Positions 17,880 to 26,369 of a stretch of 64,000 nt of DNA are shown here, piece by piece. A program made the position numbers and the translations under genes. The DNA is from Hymenobacter aquaticus. GTDB lineage: Bacteria > Bacteroidota > Bacteroidia > Cytophagales > Hymenobacteraceae. Numbering within the stretch: position 1 is the first letter of the stretch; each line of letters opens with the position of its first letter. Under the pieces are notes generated by a model that had not been told where the DNA came from, did not search any database, and saw nothing but the letters and a program-made list of their open reading frames with translations. Where the stretch lies: the NCBI RefSeq assembly GCF_004765605.1, contig NZ_SRLC01000001.1:1054001-1118000 (forward strand), read 5' to 3'.

Positions 17880-18431
17880 CTACAGACGACGCGGGCCCAG
17901 ATTCATTACTTGACTCACAAACTCGGCCAGGTCGAGGTAGGCGATGGGCTGGGCCCGCTGAATTTCCCGGAGCAACGCCTGCATCAGCCGGTTTTCCTCC
18001 ACGTTTTCCTGCTTGCAGAAGTCGATGAAGGCCGGCAGCTCGGTGGGCAGCCCCAGCGCGGCCAGCGCCAGGCCAGCTTCTTGCGCGGCCCGGAACAGCC
18101 AGGTGTCGCAGGCCGGGTTGAGCACGATAAGGTATTGGTTGGGCAGCTCCGGGTGCTGCAGAATCTCGTGCCACTCCTCCTGCCCCCGCCGGGGCCGCTC
18201 CATCGGCCGGAACTTAGCCAGCTCCGGAGCCTGGGCAAACTTCTTGTCCCGATCGACCATGCCCACGACCACGCGCCCGGCCCGCGCGGCGGCCTGCTGC
18301 TCCACCAGTACGCGGGCCACCTGCCCGATGCCCTGGCGATGGCTCACAAACGTGTAGCGGAAGGCCACCAACGACAAGGTCAGGGCGGTATCCACGTTGC
18401 ATTCGGGCACGAACAGCGCGTACTCAGCCAT
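17880..18431 (-). CDS. Small TOPRIM-like protein, partner of the upstream ATPase
   Basis: 183 residues from 'MAEYALFVPE'. Its start codon lies inside the end of the ATPase gene (8-nt overlap, ATGGCTGA), so the two are translationally coupled. Two features recall a minimal TOPRIM fold: an acidic residue after the first strand ('ALFVPECNVDT', E10) and a strand ending in two aspartates ('RVVVGMVDRDKK'). A conserved-looking 'LIVLNPACDTWLF' follows. Pairing of an ATPase with a small TOPRIM protein is the architecture of OLD class 2, AbiL and PARIS (AriA/AriB) defence modules. The TOPRIM call is an inference and no named family is recognised. Confidence 0.55.
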   Translation of the reverse strand: MAEYALFVPECNVDTALTLSLVAFRYTFVSHRQGIGQVARVLVEQQAAARAGRVVVGMVDRDKKFAQAPELAKFRPMERPRRGQEEWHEILQHPELPNQYLIVLNPACDTWLFRAAQEAGLALAALGLPTELPAFIDFCKQENVEENRLMQALLREIQRAQPIAYLDLAEFVSQVMNLGPRRL

Positions 18432-19599
18432 GGGCGGGACGCGGAATGTAGCGGGCCATGTTGTAGAACACATCCACCGAGTCGCCCCGGATGGCCTGCA
18501 CTTCCTCGTCGCTGAGCTGCTTCACCTTGGTCTGGTAGTCTTCGTAATACGCCACGAAAATAGCCAGCTCCTTGGCCTGCTCCTCGTCGGGCAGCATCTG
18601 CTCCAGCACCTCAGTAATCAGATACGGGCTGTGCGTCGCCACAAAAAATTGGTTGTTGCGGCTCTCCACCATCCGCTTACCCAGCATCGACACATACATC
18701 GGATACGAGTGCGCCTCGGGCTCTTCCAGCAATATTACCGCGTCGTCGTTGCTTTCGATAGCGGCAAGGTAGAAGATAATGCGTTGGAGGGTATCGGCGA
18801 TACTGGAGTATGGGTAGGAATAACTAATCCCATCCATATCCTTCACTATCTCTAAGCGGCGGGCGTCTATACGTAGAAGTAATTTTAGTCCATATAGATC
18901 AAACATTCGCGCAATTTCCTTCCGCAGCTCAGGAAATGCCTGAATAACAGTAATAAGATTTTTACCGTCAGGGGTCAATAACGAAGAATGATATGTATCA
19001 ACATCGATGACGCCATTTTTCGCATAATTATAGACTTTCACTCCATATTCTATGGGCTTTTCCCCCACCTTAGCTGATGACATATAATAATGTGACTTCA
19101 TTTTTTTGCCATTAAAATCCATCTTAATGTAGGCACCGGGACTAAGCCTTGCATCATCACTAAGTTTATCCTCTTTATCTACTCTGGCTTCCAAATTTTG
19201 AAGTAACCAACCATCCTCCGTGTCGAAAGGATAATTGTAGGCTGGGGATTGAGCTTTTTTAGCAGCTTCTTTCAAGCGCATAAATGCTTCCTTCGCAATC
19301 CAAAATAACTCTAATGCGTCACGCTTATCATTTACACCAAAAAAAACATACTGCTTGTCAGTTTCGATTTTAACAGAATTACGAATCAAATTATCACGAA
19401 ATATCTGACGAATTTCTTCATATCGAATATATTCATTTTTTTCCCCCTCACCTCCCCCCAGCAAACTCATTGCTTCCAAAATATTACTCTTGCCCACATT
19501 AGGCATCCCGATAATTAAATTCACGCGGCGGGGCTCCATCGTTACGTCCTTGATGGACTTGAAATTCTGGATGCGCAGGGTTTTGATGTTGTTTTCCAT
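18424..19599 (-). CDS. OLD/SMC-like AAA ATPase (candidate defence ATPase)
   Basis: 391-residue ABC/AAA-type ATPase of the kind found in OLD, AbiL, PARIS and Gabija-like systems. The N-terminus reads 'LRIQNFKSIKDV', with Walker A 'GMPNVGKSN' at ~31-39. Walker B is 'VILLEEPEAHSYP' (~300) and the switch histidine is in 'FVATHSPYLI' (~330). The middle insertion is hydrophilic and its DNA (about 18.84-19.5 kb) is clearly more AT-rich than neighbouring genes, consistent with horizontal transfer. The downstream coupled gene probably encodes its effector partner. Its own promoter should lie in the 19.6-19.7 kb gap. Role in defence is inferred from architecture. Confidence 0.78.
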   Translation of the reverse strand: MENNIKTLRIQNFKSIKDVTMEPRRVNLIIGMPNVGKSNILEAMSLLGGGEGEKNEYIRYEEIRQIFRDNLIRNSVKIETDKQYVFFGVNDKRDALELFWIAKEAFMRLKEAAKKAQSPAYNYPFDTEDGWLLQNLEARVDKEDKLSDDARLSPGAYIKMDFNGKKMKSHYYMSSAKVGEKPIEYGVKVYNYAKNGVIDVDTYHSSLLTPDGKNLITVIQAFPELRKEIARMFDLYGLKLLLRIDARRLEIVKDMDGISYSYPYSSIADTLQRIIFYLAAIESNDDAVILLEEPEAHSYPMYVSMLGKRMVESRNNQFFVATHSPYLITEVLEQMLPDEEQAKELAIFVAYYEDYQTKVKQLSDEEVQAIRGDSVDVFYNMARYIPRPAHG

Positions 19600-19732
19600 G
19601 ACGTAGGCTAGTGCCCAAAGATACTGATTCGGGCCGCTTGCCCCGGCGGGCGGGCCGCTTACCTCCTATTCGGCCCAAAACCGCTTCTACACCCTGCCAG
19701 GCCACTTTTTAGCCGTAGCAAATGCACGCGCT

Positions 19733-19905
19733 GAGGTTTCATACGCTCGCGGCGGGGTTTCATACGCTCGTGGCGAGGCTTCGAAAGCAGCTGCCGAGGC
19801 TTCAGGAGCAAAGGCCGCCGCTTCAAAAGCCCGGCGGCGGGTTTGGAAGGCTCCGGCGGAGGCTACGAAGCCTCGCGGCCGGGTTGCGAACGGGCGTGGT
19901 GGCCG
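19733..19905. repeat. Degenerate ~21-nt minisatellite
   Basis: About eight imperfect units of 21-24 nt, of the form GAGGYTTCATACGCTCGTGGC, form a GC-rich low-complexity stretch between the ATPase and the next gene. A frame on the minus strand reads through as an RAFEAAA/RAYETPP repeat. Uniform decay, no plausible start and no neighbours make a gene unlikely. It fills most of the 19600-20008 gap, in which I see nothing else. Confidence 0.65.
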
Positions 19906-20008
19906 AAAATCAGACCGTTGCAAATCTGCGGGCAATTATGCAGCTTACTGGGCCGCTGGCGGAGCGCACCGGGCTGGCAGCTATTGTTTTATCCTCTCTA
20001 CTATATCC

Positions 20009-20677
20009 ATGAAAAAGAAAGCAGAAATTGCCCATTACAACATGTCGCAGGCCGACCTGGTGACCACGGCCAGCGAGAAGCTGAGCCACCTGCGCCGCGA
20101 CGTGGCCGACCTGGCCCGCTACGGCGTGACGCCCGCCCGCCTCGACGAACTCCAGCGGCTCACGGCCGCCTTCGTGGCCCTGCCCACCGAAACCGAGGGC
20201 GTGCAGCAGGCCGCCACCGCCACCCTGGCCAAGGAGGCCGCCCGCACCGCCGCCCTGGGCACCATGCAGCGCATTATGGGCATGGTGAGCCTGCTGCACA
20301 ACGACCGGACGCCCCAGTACAAGGCTTTCGGCACCAGCGGCCTGAACTCGGCCTCCGACGGCGACCTATACCTGGGCCTGGTGCGCGTGGGGCGGGTGGG
20401 CCGGGCCAACCTGGCTACCTACGCCGTCAAGGGCCTCACGGCTGCCGACCTGAGCCTCTTGGAAGACCAGAACGCGGCCCTGCTCAAGACCGCCGGCGAG
20501 CAGCACGACGCCGAATCGGGGGCGGCGGGGGCCACCCAACAGCGCCTGAGCGCCGGCAACACCCTCTACGACGAGCTGGTGCAGCTCTGCGAGGCGGGCA
20601 AAGCGGCCTTCGTGCAAACCGACGTGAGCCGGCACCAGGACTACGTGCTGTACGACGCGCCGGCGGCGGCGAACTAA
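20009..20677 (+). CDS. Hypothetical helical protein
   Basis: 222 residues, almost entirely predicted helical by composition (Ala, Leu, Glu, Arg), beginning 'MKKKAEIAHYNMSQADLV'. There is no signal peptide, membrane helix or catalytic motif. A glycine-containing middle segment ('FGTSGLNSASDGDLYLGLVR') divides two helical halves. I know this type only as uncharacterised proteins of Cytophagales. It is flanked by a minisatellite and a convergent histidine kinase, with no operon partner. Confidence 0.7.
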   Translation: MKKKAEIAHYNMSQADLVTTASEKLSHLRRDVADLARYGVTPARLDELQRLTAAFVALPTETEGVQQAATATLAKEAARTAALGTMQRIMGMVSLLHNDRTPQYKAFGTSGLNSASDGDLYLGLVRVGRVGRANLATYAVKGLTAADLSLLEDQNAALLKTAGEQHDAESGAAGATQQRLSAGNTLYDELVQLCEAGKAAFVQTDVSRHQDYVLYDAPAAAN

Positions 20678-20755
20678 AGCGGCAGCCCCGGTGCGCCCCT
20701 TACCCCAACGCCCCATCTGGCCGGAGCCGGGTGGGGCGTTGAGCTGCTGGCGGCG

Positions 20756-22606
20756 TTAGAAGCCGCCGGCGGGCGTGTGCCAGTAGATGGTGAAGGTAGT
20801 GCCCTCCCCGAGCGTGCTGCTGACGGCCAGGTGCCCGCCCTGACTGCCCACGATGCGCTGCACCAGGTAGAGGCCCACGCCCGTGCCCTCGACGTGGGCG
20901 TGCTGACGGGCAAAAAGCTGGAAAACCGGGTGGGCCGGGTCGTCGATGTGCATGCCCAGGCCATTGTCGCGCACTTCCAGCACGGGCTCCTCGTCTGGGG
21001 TGAGGTAGCTGCGCAGCAGGATGTGCGGGGGGCGGGCCGGGTGGCTAAACTTCAGGGCGTTGCTGACCAGGTTGTGGACCACTGAGCGCAGATTGGCCCG
21101 GCTGTAGCGCAGGCCCGGGGCCTCGCCCACGTTCACATCGACGCGGGCTCCGCGCTGCATTATCTCGGGGCGCAGGCCCAGCAGGATTTCTTCCAGCAGC
21201 AGGCCCAGATCCAGCACCTCCACGGGCTCCTGCTGCTGGCGCTGGGTGCGGACGGTGGTGGCCAGGTCGAGCAGGGTTTTGTCGAGCTCAGCCAGGGCGT
21301 TGTCCACCATTTCCAGCATCAGCCCCTGCTCAGGGTCGGCGAAGGTGGCGGCCCGGCGCAGCTCCTCAAACAGGCCCCGCAGGTTGTTGGTGGGCTGGCG
21401 CAGGTCGTGGGAAGCCGCGTACACGAACGTGTCGAGGTTGTGGTGGGCGCGGGAAAGCTCGTCGTACTGGGTTTGCAGCACCTGGCGCAACCGGTACTGC
21501 TCCTCGATGTCGGAGCAGGTGCCAAACCAGCGCGGGCCGTTGGCGTCGCTGAGCTGCCGGGCCCGGATGGTGTGCCAGCGGTACACGCCGTCGTGGCGGC
21601 GCAGCCGGTACTCGCCCTCGAACGCCTCGCCGCTGGCCACGCTCTGCACCCAGCGGCGGGCCGCGGCGGCCTGCTCGTGCAGATAGAGCAGGCCCACCCA
21701 GCCGGTCGGGCCCAGCTCGTCCTTGGTCAGGCCGGTGTACTCGATAGTGAACTGGTTGTAGTATTCGACCAGACCCTCGGCCGAGGCCGTCCAGATCAGC
21801 TCGGGAATGCTGTCGGCCAGAAACCGCAGCTCGGCTTCGCCCCGGCGGCGGGCCTCGCTTAGCTCGCGCGCCAGGTGCACCTCCGTCAGGGCGCCGTGCC
21901 AGAATACGGGAGCGTCGGGCGGGTGCACCTCGGGCAGGGCGCGGCTCAGCATCCAGCGGTACACGCCGTCGAAGCGGCGCAGCCGGTACTCGTAGCTCCA
22001 GCCCGTGCCGGTCCGGCGGGCCGCCTCGGCCTCGTAGAGCACCCGCAGCCGGTCGTCGGGGTGCACCAGCAGGGGCCAGATGGCCGTCAGGTCGATGGTG
22101 GGGGGCTGGCCGGTGAAGCGGTACCACTGGGGGCTGACGTAGGTAACCATTCCCCCGGCGTCGGTGGTGAAGGTCATCAGCGGGGCCGTTTCGGTGAGCA
22201 CCCGCAGACGGGCATCGAGGTGGCGGGTGGTGAGGGCCAGCTCGTGGGCGCGCTGCCGGGCGGCCTCCTGCTCGCTCACGTCCAGGGCCAGCAGCAGCAG
22301 GCCGGCCACCTGCCCCTGCTCGTCGTGGAAGGGCTGCACGGCCAGGTCGTAGCAGTGCTGGGGGCCGCAGGTGCAGGCCTTGGCCGTGTATTCGGAGCCG
22401 TCGGCGTAGATGCGCGGCAGCACGTCCAGCAGCACCGCGGGGAGGTTACCGGGCGCATCGGCTACCCGCTGCCCGGGTTGCCCGTCGCCCACCAGCTCGC
22501 GCATCCGGTCATTAATGAAGCCGTAGCGCAGGTCGGGGCCGACCAGCGTGGCCACGCCGGCCGGAAGCTGGCCCAGCATCTGCTCAAAGGGGAAGGAAGG
22601 TATCAA
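20756..22606 (-). CDS. PAS-domain sensor histidine kinase
   Basis: 616-residue cytoplasmic-looking kinase with no transmembrane segment. Three PAS-like domains follow one another (~1-125, ~135-250, ~255-375), the later two with PAC-type ends ('YRLRRFDGVYRWM', 'YRLRRHDGVYRW'). The phosphoacceptor histidine is in 'AASHDLRQP' (~residue 400). The ATPase domain has the N box 'HNLVSNALKFS', G1 'DNGLGM' and G2 'GTGVGLYLVQ'. The BLUF gene lies 87 bp upstream on the same strand, so a shared transcript is likely and light may be one input. No response regulator is adjacent. Confidence 0.9.
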   Translation of the reverse strand: MIPSFPFEQMLGQLPAGVATLVGPDLRYGFINDRMRELVGDGQPGQRVADAPGNLPAVLLDVLPRIYADGSEYTAKACTCGPQHCYDLAVQPFHDEQGQVAGLLLLALDVSEQEAARQRAHELALTTRHLDARLRVLTETAPLMTFTTDAGGMVTYVSPQWYRFTGQPPTIDLTAIWPLLVHPDDRLRVLYEAEAARRTGTGWSYEYRLRRFDGVYRWMLSRALPEVHPPDAPVFWHGALTEVHLARELSEARRRGEAELRFLADSIPELIWTASAEGLVEYYNQFTIEYTGLTKDELGPTGWVGLLYLHEQAAAARRWVQSVASGEAFEGEYRLRRHDGVYRWHTIRARQLSDANGPRWFGTCSDIEEQYRLRQVLQTQYDELSRAHHNLDTFVYAASHDLRQPTNNLRGLFEELRRAATFADPEQGLMLEMVDNALAELDKTLLDLATTVRTQRQQQEPVEVLDLGLLLEEILLGLRPEIMQRGARVDVNVGEAPGLRYSRANLRSVVHNLVSNALKFSHPARPPHILLRSYLTPDEEPVLEVRDNGLGMHIDDPAHPVFQLFARQHAHVEGTGVGLYLVQRIVGSQGGHLAVSSTLGEGTTFTIYWHTPAGGF

Positions 22607-22693
22607 GGACGAATAGCGGGCTACACCGGCGCCGGGCTAGTGCGGGTTAGAGGCAAAGATACGGGGTGGCGGCGGGCCGGGAGCAACACCACG

Positions 22694-23152
22694 CTAGTGC
22701 GCGGTGGGCAGGGCGTGCTGGTAAGGCAACGAGGGGTCGGGGCCGAAGACGGCCAGCCGCACCAGCTCAACCAGCATCGAGTCGGCAATGGGCAGCGACT
22801 CCGGGGGGGGTGGCACGTGGTGGGGCAGCAAAAAACCCTGCAGGGCTTCGAAGCCCTCGGTTGCCAGCGGATGAAAGGCCATCGACCAGCCGGAAAAGCT
22901 GCGGGTGGTAATTGGCTTGTCGATGAGCTTGCGCACGTGCGAGTGCCGGCTATCGACGGCGATTCGCTCGAACAGCGTATCGGCCACCTCATCTTCCCCC
23001 TCAAATAGTTGGGCGATGTTGCCGTGGCTGTAAAACAGCACGCCGGTAATCCCGTGGCGGGCATTGTCGTGGCGGCTCTGGTCGAGCAGGTGTTGCAGGT
23101 CGTGGTCGGTAAGCGGGCGGACGGCGCGGCTCAGGTAGACAATATGCTTCAT
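22694..23152 (-). CDS. BLUF-domain blue-light sensor
   Basis: 152 residues: a flavin-binding BLUF domain plus a short C-terminal extension. Key photochemical residues are visible: the tyrosine in 'MKHIVYLSRA' (Y6), asparagine in 'DNARHGITG', glutamine in 'IAQLFEG', and 'WSMAF' with the semi-conserved tryptophan/methionine. Short BLUF proteins of this kind signal through a partner. The PAS histidine kinase directly downstream is the obvious candidate, although that link is inferred. Confidence 0.93.
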   Translation of the reverse strand: MKHIVYLSRAVRPLTDHDLQHLLDQSRHDNARHGITGVLFYSHGNIAQLFEGEDEVADTLFERIAVDSRHSHVRKLIDKPITTRSFSGWSMAFHPLATEGFEALQGFLLPHHVPPPPESLPIADSMLVELVRLAVFGPDPSLPYQHALPTAH

Positions 23153-23252
23153 ACGTTCCTCCTACAACGAATTAACCCGGGCCGTGGTTTGCCGCCGCCC
23201 CCGCGGCGGGCCTGATTGGCCGGATTTCGTTGCCCCGGGCTTTTGACAGCAG

Positions 23253-23286
23253 AACGCCCCACTTGTCCGGAGAGAAGCGGGGCGTT
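23253..23286. terminator. Hairpin downstream of the parE 3' remnant
   Basis: Stem AACGCCCC/GGGGCGTT with an 18-nt loop, 26 bp beyond the remnant stop codon. It may be the original parE terminator. The T run is weak on both strands. Confidence 0.45.
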
Positions 23287-23311
23287 GGGGTAAATGGTGT
23301 CCGTGGGGCGG

Positions 23312-23398
23312 CTAGGCGAAGGCCAGATCTTCCTCGGCCACTTCGCTCACGGGCAGCACGTCGGAGGTCACCAGGTCTTTCTCCAGGCGCAGGTTGTC
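23312..23398 (-). pseudogene. parE: parE 3'-end fragment (last 28 codons and stop)
   Basis: The minus strand reads the ParE C-terminus from 'NLRLEKDLV' to 'EEDLAFA' and a TAG stop, with no start codon. From 23313 to 23398 it matches the end of intact parE (26387-26472) at all but two positions. Both differences are synonymous (GAT/GAC and AGC/AGT) and the stop differs (TAG versus TAA). It lies 7 bp beyond the HipA stop codon and marks the left end of the DUF262-HipA insertion. Confidence 0.9.
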
Positions 23399-23404
23399 AA
23401 TTAT

Positions 23405-24628
23405 TTACTTTAAAATGCCTCTCAGCAGAGGCACTTTGGTCCAAAAACGCCGCAGTATTTCAACGTGCTTACTGGGTAGCAGTTCAAATATTCGGCCTTC
23501 ATGCCAGGCTTTTGCAATTTCAGACAAGGTTTCGTTTACTAGCTGCATCACTCGTTCAGGGTCGCCGCCGCTTGCTTGCGCCAAGCGGCGGAACGCAGCC
23601 TCATCCGTCTTATCTGGTTGCTTGGAACCGGCAAAGTGCAAAGCCCATTCTGGTGACAGCCAAGCCACTACGGCCACTTGATCATACAGGGGAGTGAGTA
23701 CGGCATTAACACCGTCGGGATATAGAAACGACCAGTTTTTTAGATGGGCATCGGTGTTGCCCGAAGCTACCATAAAAACCAAGCGTCGAATAAACTCTTC
23801 GTACTGAGCATTTCCGCTTACTTGGCGTACTATCGCGGCACAGGTTTCATAAGACCAATGGTCATACTTTTTGTCGGGTTGAAGCCCGGCTACCTGGGCA
23901 AAATCCTCTTGGTGAATTCGTTGGAAACCAATTCGGTCATATCGCCGAATCAGAAAAACTTCCTCATGCATACCTACTTGGGTGCGCAGCAACTCCGGCA
24001 ATGATGCCCCCGGCAGTAATCGACACTCTGGCACCTCGAACCCTGCTTTGTCTGCCCACTGCATAATGGCATATTCATTGGCGGGTAGATCTGGGTACGT
24101 GGCCGAGCCGAACTTCACAATCCAGTTGCCTAGCTCATTGCGCATCGGTAGGCGCAGTTTATCAGCATCCAGGAGAACGGAGAATTTCATCTGCACCCCA
24201 CCTAGCGAAAATCGAAACGCTGCCACCTCATCTGTCAGAGGTTCAGCCGCAGCATCGGCTACCAGCGGTTGTGTAGCATCCAATAAATGTGCTCCCTCCG
24301 TGCCAGGACGCACTTCTACGGCTCCGGGCAAGCCTTCACCCAATGCCACCAATAGAGCCAGGTCGTCACGAGAGGTAAGCCCCAGTGAGTGTTCAATTAA
24401 TTGCCGCAGGGGTCCCTTTTCGGGAATAAGATTGGCAAAAAAGGCTGGCAGTTTCTGTGATTTGCCCACGTATCTTGCTTTGGGCTTATCCTCGAACTGT
24501 TGGCCCAGCACCGGGCGCGGCCAGAGATGACGATACTCATCCAGCAGCGTGAATACCACTTGCTGGCCGGGCGGCCGCCCAATCTTGCCTGCCAGCACGC
24601 CATTAATGAAGACGTCGAAAATCTGCAT
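23405..24628 (-). CDS. HipA-like serine/threonine kinase
   Basis: 407-residue kinase of the HipA family, which in known toxins phosphorylates a translation factor or aminoacyl-tRNA synthetase. The N-terminal HipA_N-like part spans ~1-110. The kinase core has the glycine/lysine segment 'SLGGVQMKFSVLLD' (~141-154), 'RRYDR' (~228-232), the catalytic loop 'GNTDAHLKN' (D293, N298) and the metal-binding 'YDQV' (D316). All key residues look intact. No HipB-type HTH antitoxin is present. Instead the start codon overlaps the DUF262 stop by one base (TAATG), so the two are co-translated. Whether DUF262 restrains or activates the kinase is unknown. Confidence 0.85.
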   Translation of the reverse strand: MQIFDVFINGVLAGKIGRPPGQQVVFTLLDEYRHLWPRPVLGQQFEDKPKARYVGKSQKLPAFFANLIPEKGPLRQLIEHSLGLTSRDDLALLVALGEGLPGAVEVRPGTEGAHLLDATQPLVADAAAEPLTDEVAAFRFSLGGVQMKFSVLLDADKLRLPMRNELGNWIVKFGSATYPDLPANEYAIMQWADKAGFEVPECRLLPGASLPELLRTQVGMHEEVFLIRRYDRIGFQRIHQEDFAQVAGLQPDKKYDHWSYETCAAIVRQVSGNAQYEEFIRRLVFMVASGNTDAHLKNWSFLYPDGVNAVLTPLYDQVAVVAWLSPEWALHFAGSKQPDKTDEAAFRRLAQASGGDPERVMQLVNETLSEIAKAWHEGRIFELLPSKHVEILRRFWTKVPLLRGILK

Positions 24629-26334
24629 TACTCCGCTTGTAGCGTTTTTGCCACAATTTGGTCGATGGACACTCGGTCGGGCTGCCCCCAGGCGGCTAGC
24701 CGGTCGCCTAAGTTGCGTACAGCTGTCTGTACTATATTGCGCCGCCGCTGGAGAAACGTTTCGGCATCACCTTGCTGCAGAGCAGCAAAGGCGGGCTCAT
24801 CAATGGCGTGGGAGGCGAGGAATTTCTTGTTATCCGCATAATTTAATTGCCGCAATTGCTCATAGGAAATACCCCGCTGGTATTGGCCTTCCTCGTCTTC
24901 TTCAAATAGATCCTGCTGCTCGTTAGTGGGCTGGGTTCCCGGCAGCAACATCCGATTCGCGGGACTAGTCATCAACTCGCTCCTGCTGGCTTTCGCGGGA
25001 ATGATAGTTCGCAGCCCCGCTTTTTTTCGGCTTGCCAACAACTCCGCTAAGTCCACCGGCTCGCCAGTGTCGAGTAGTGGTTGCAATGAGTACATACCCA
25101 ACAGAGCCAGCCGACTTTCGGCGGCTCGGGCGTCGAAACGGGTTGGTAGCGCATAGCGCAACTGGCCCGGCAACTCATGCGGTATTAAACGCAGTAATTT
25201 CTGGGCCTGCATTTCGTCGTTACCATCCTCCAGCGTGAGGACGCCATGCCGGAGAATAGTTCGCTCGTCAAACAAAGCGCCGCCTAACAACACACGCCAC
25301 GTCCAACGCGTCAACAACTCCAAGCTGCGTTCGGAAGGATGAGGAAATAAGCTGAAATACCGGGTTAGGACAGCCATTGGCAAAGCCAGCGGCAGGAGCT
25401 TTACATGCGGTATTTCGGCTTCCTGACGCAGGAAGTTCAGAGCACGAACAATGACGGGTAATGCATCATGTACGGCATCTTCCATTTTAACCATTGCTTC
25501 GTCTCCCCGACGTTCATGTTCTGCCAACGTACGAGATGCGTCAAGTCCACGGGAGGCCATTACGTAAGTAAGAAGGTTGCGCAACGTGGGGCTACCCATT
25601 TTTTCAGCTTCAAGGGCTTCAGCTAATTGTGGCAAAGTGGAAGGATACTTACCCTTGTTACCAAATAAGGCTGCATGAACATCTGGCCAGCTCATTTTCT
25701 TGCCGTACGTGTTTGTACGGTTGAAAATATCGCGCAGAACCTCTTCGTCCTCTGTCTCAATGGTGTAAAGTGGCACGTTGTACTCCCGAAGCCGCTGACC
25801 AGCTTCAAAAACTGCGCCTCGCAACTCAGCGTCATGTACGTGCTGCCACCCATAAACCCATTCGCTCAGCACCGCTGAATCGAACAATTGCGCTACCGGA
25901 ACCCAAGTGCTCGGCACACTTCCATTATAGGGAGGAGATGCAAACGTCTGGTTTTGCGCATCGAAATACACCACATAGGCATCAATGGGCTTTTCGGGAA
26001 CCGGCAACTTCCGGGCTAACCCCGCTGCCAGGGAAATAAGACGCTGCTGACCATCAACCACCCAGAATGCGTCTGGTGTATCCGGAGCTTGTATTGTTAG
26101 TGGCCCAATTGATAGCAGCTCGGCCGGAGCGGCTCGTTTCTGCAGTAGCAAAGAGCCAATGGGATACCCCTTATATATGCTATCAAACAAGGCAACCACT
26201 TGAATGGCACCCCATTGCAGCGGCCGCTGAAAAGCAGGAATTCGCACTTGCCCCTTTACAACCCGCTTTACTAGGCGTTCTACAGTTAGAGTACCTGCTT
26301 CCGGTGTAACAGCCAGTTTCTTTCCCGCTTTCAT
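24628..26334 (-). CDS. DUF262 (ParB/Srx-like) protein coupled to HipA
   Basis: 568 residues. The N-terminal DUF262 domain is well marked: 'IPAFQRPLQW' (~32-41), 'VVDGQQRL' (~92-99, the DGQQR nucleotide-binding motif) and 'FNRTNTYGKKMSW' (~204-216). DUF262 occurs in GmrSD, SspE and other anti-phage proteins, where it senses or hydrolyses nucleotides. The C-terminal half lacks the H-x-IxPxS pattern of the usual DUF1524 HNH nuclease partner. An acidic linker ('QQDLFEEDEEGQ') lies near residue 480. The HipA kinase may therefore replace the nuclease as effector. It is the first gene of the cassette, behind a small palindrome. Confidence 0.8.
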   Translation of the reverse strand: MKAGKKLAVTPEAGTLTVERLVKRVVKGQVRIPAFQRPLQWGAIQVVALFDSIYKGYPIGSLLLQKRAAPAELLSIGPLTIQAPDTPDAFWVVDGQQRLISLAAGLARKLPVPEKPIDAYVVYFDAQNQTFASPPYNGSVPSTWVPVAQLFDSAVLSEWVYGWQHVHDAELRGAVFEAGQRLREYNVPLYTIETEDEEVLRDIFNRTNTYGKKMSWPDVHAALFGNKGKYPSTLPQLAEALEAEKMGSPTLRNLLTYVMASRGLDASRTLAEHERRGDEAMVKMEDAVHDALPVIVRALNFLRQEAEIPHVKLLPLALPMAVLTRYFSLFPHPSERSLELLTRWTWRVLLGGALFDERTILRHGVLTLEDGNDEMQAQKLLRLIPHELPGQLRYALPTRFDARAAESRLALLGMYSLQPLLDTGEPVDLAELLASRKKAGLRTIIPAKASRSELMTSPANRMLLPGTQPTNEQQDLFEEDEEGQYQRGISYEQLRQLNYADNKKFLASHAIDEPAFAALQQGDAETFLQRRRNIVQTAVRNLGDRLAAWGQPDRVSIDQIVAKTLQAE

Positions 26335-26353
26335 CGTAGTTGAGTTATGTATG

Positions 26354-26369
26354 CTTAGTACGGACTAAG
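26354..26369. promoter_or_regulatory. Palindrome upstream of the DUF262 gene
   Basis: CTTAGT-ACGG-ACTAAG in the 51-bp gap between the parE stop and the DUF262 start, within a longer imperfect dyad. Its position suits an operator of the cassette's own promoter. No adjacent regulator gene exists, so autoregulation by DUF262 or HipA is only a guess. Confidence 0.35.

Noticed and set aside
16588..18174. 528-codon open frame on the minus strand
   Set aside because: Antisense to the 378-residue plus-strand gene and to the TOPRIM-like gene. Val/Gly/Ala/Leu-rich composition with no domain; it is a codon-bias shadow in GC-rich DNA.
19687..19935. 82-codon minus-strand frame with 'RAFEAAA' repeats
   Set aside because: It simply reads the 21-nt minisatellite, and no homologous repeat protein is recognised.
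23312..23398. Idea that the parE fragment is a recoding or fusion tail of HipA
   Set aside because: A HipA stop codon lies 7 bp before it in the reading direction, and the fragment has no start codon.
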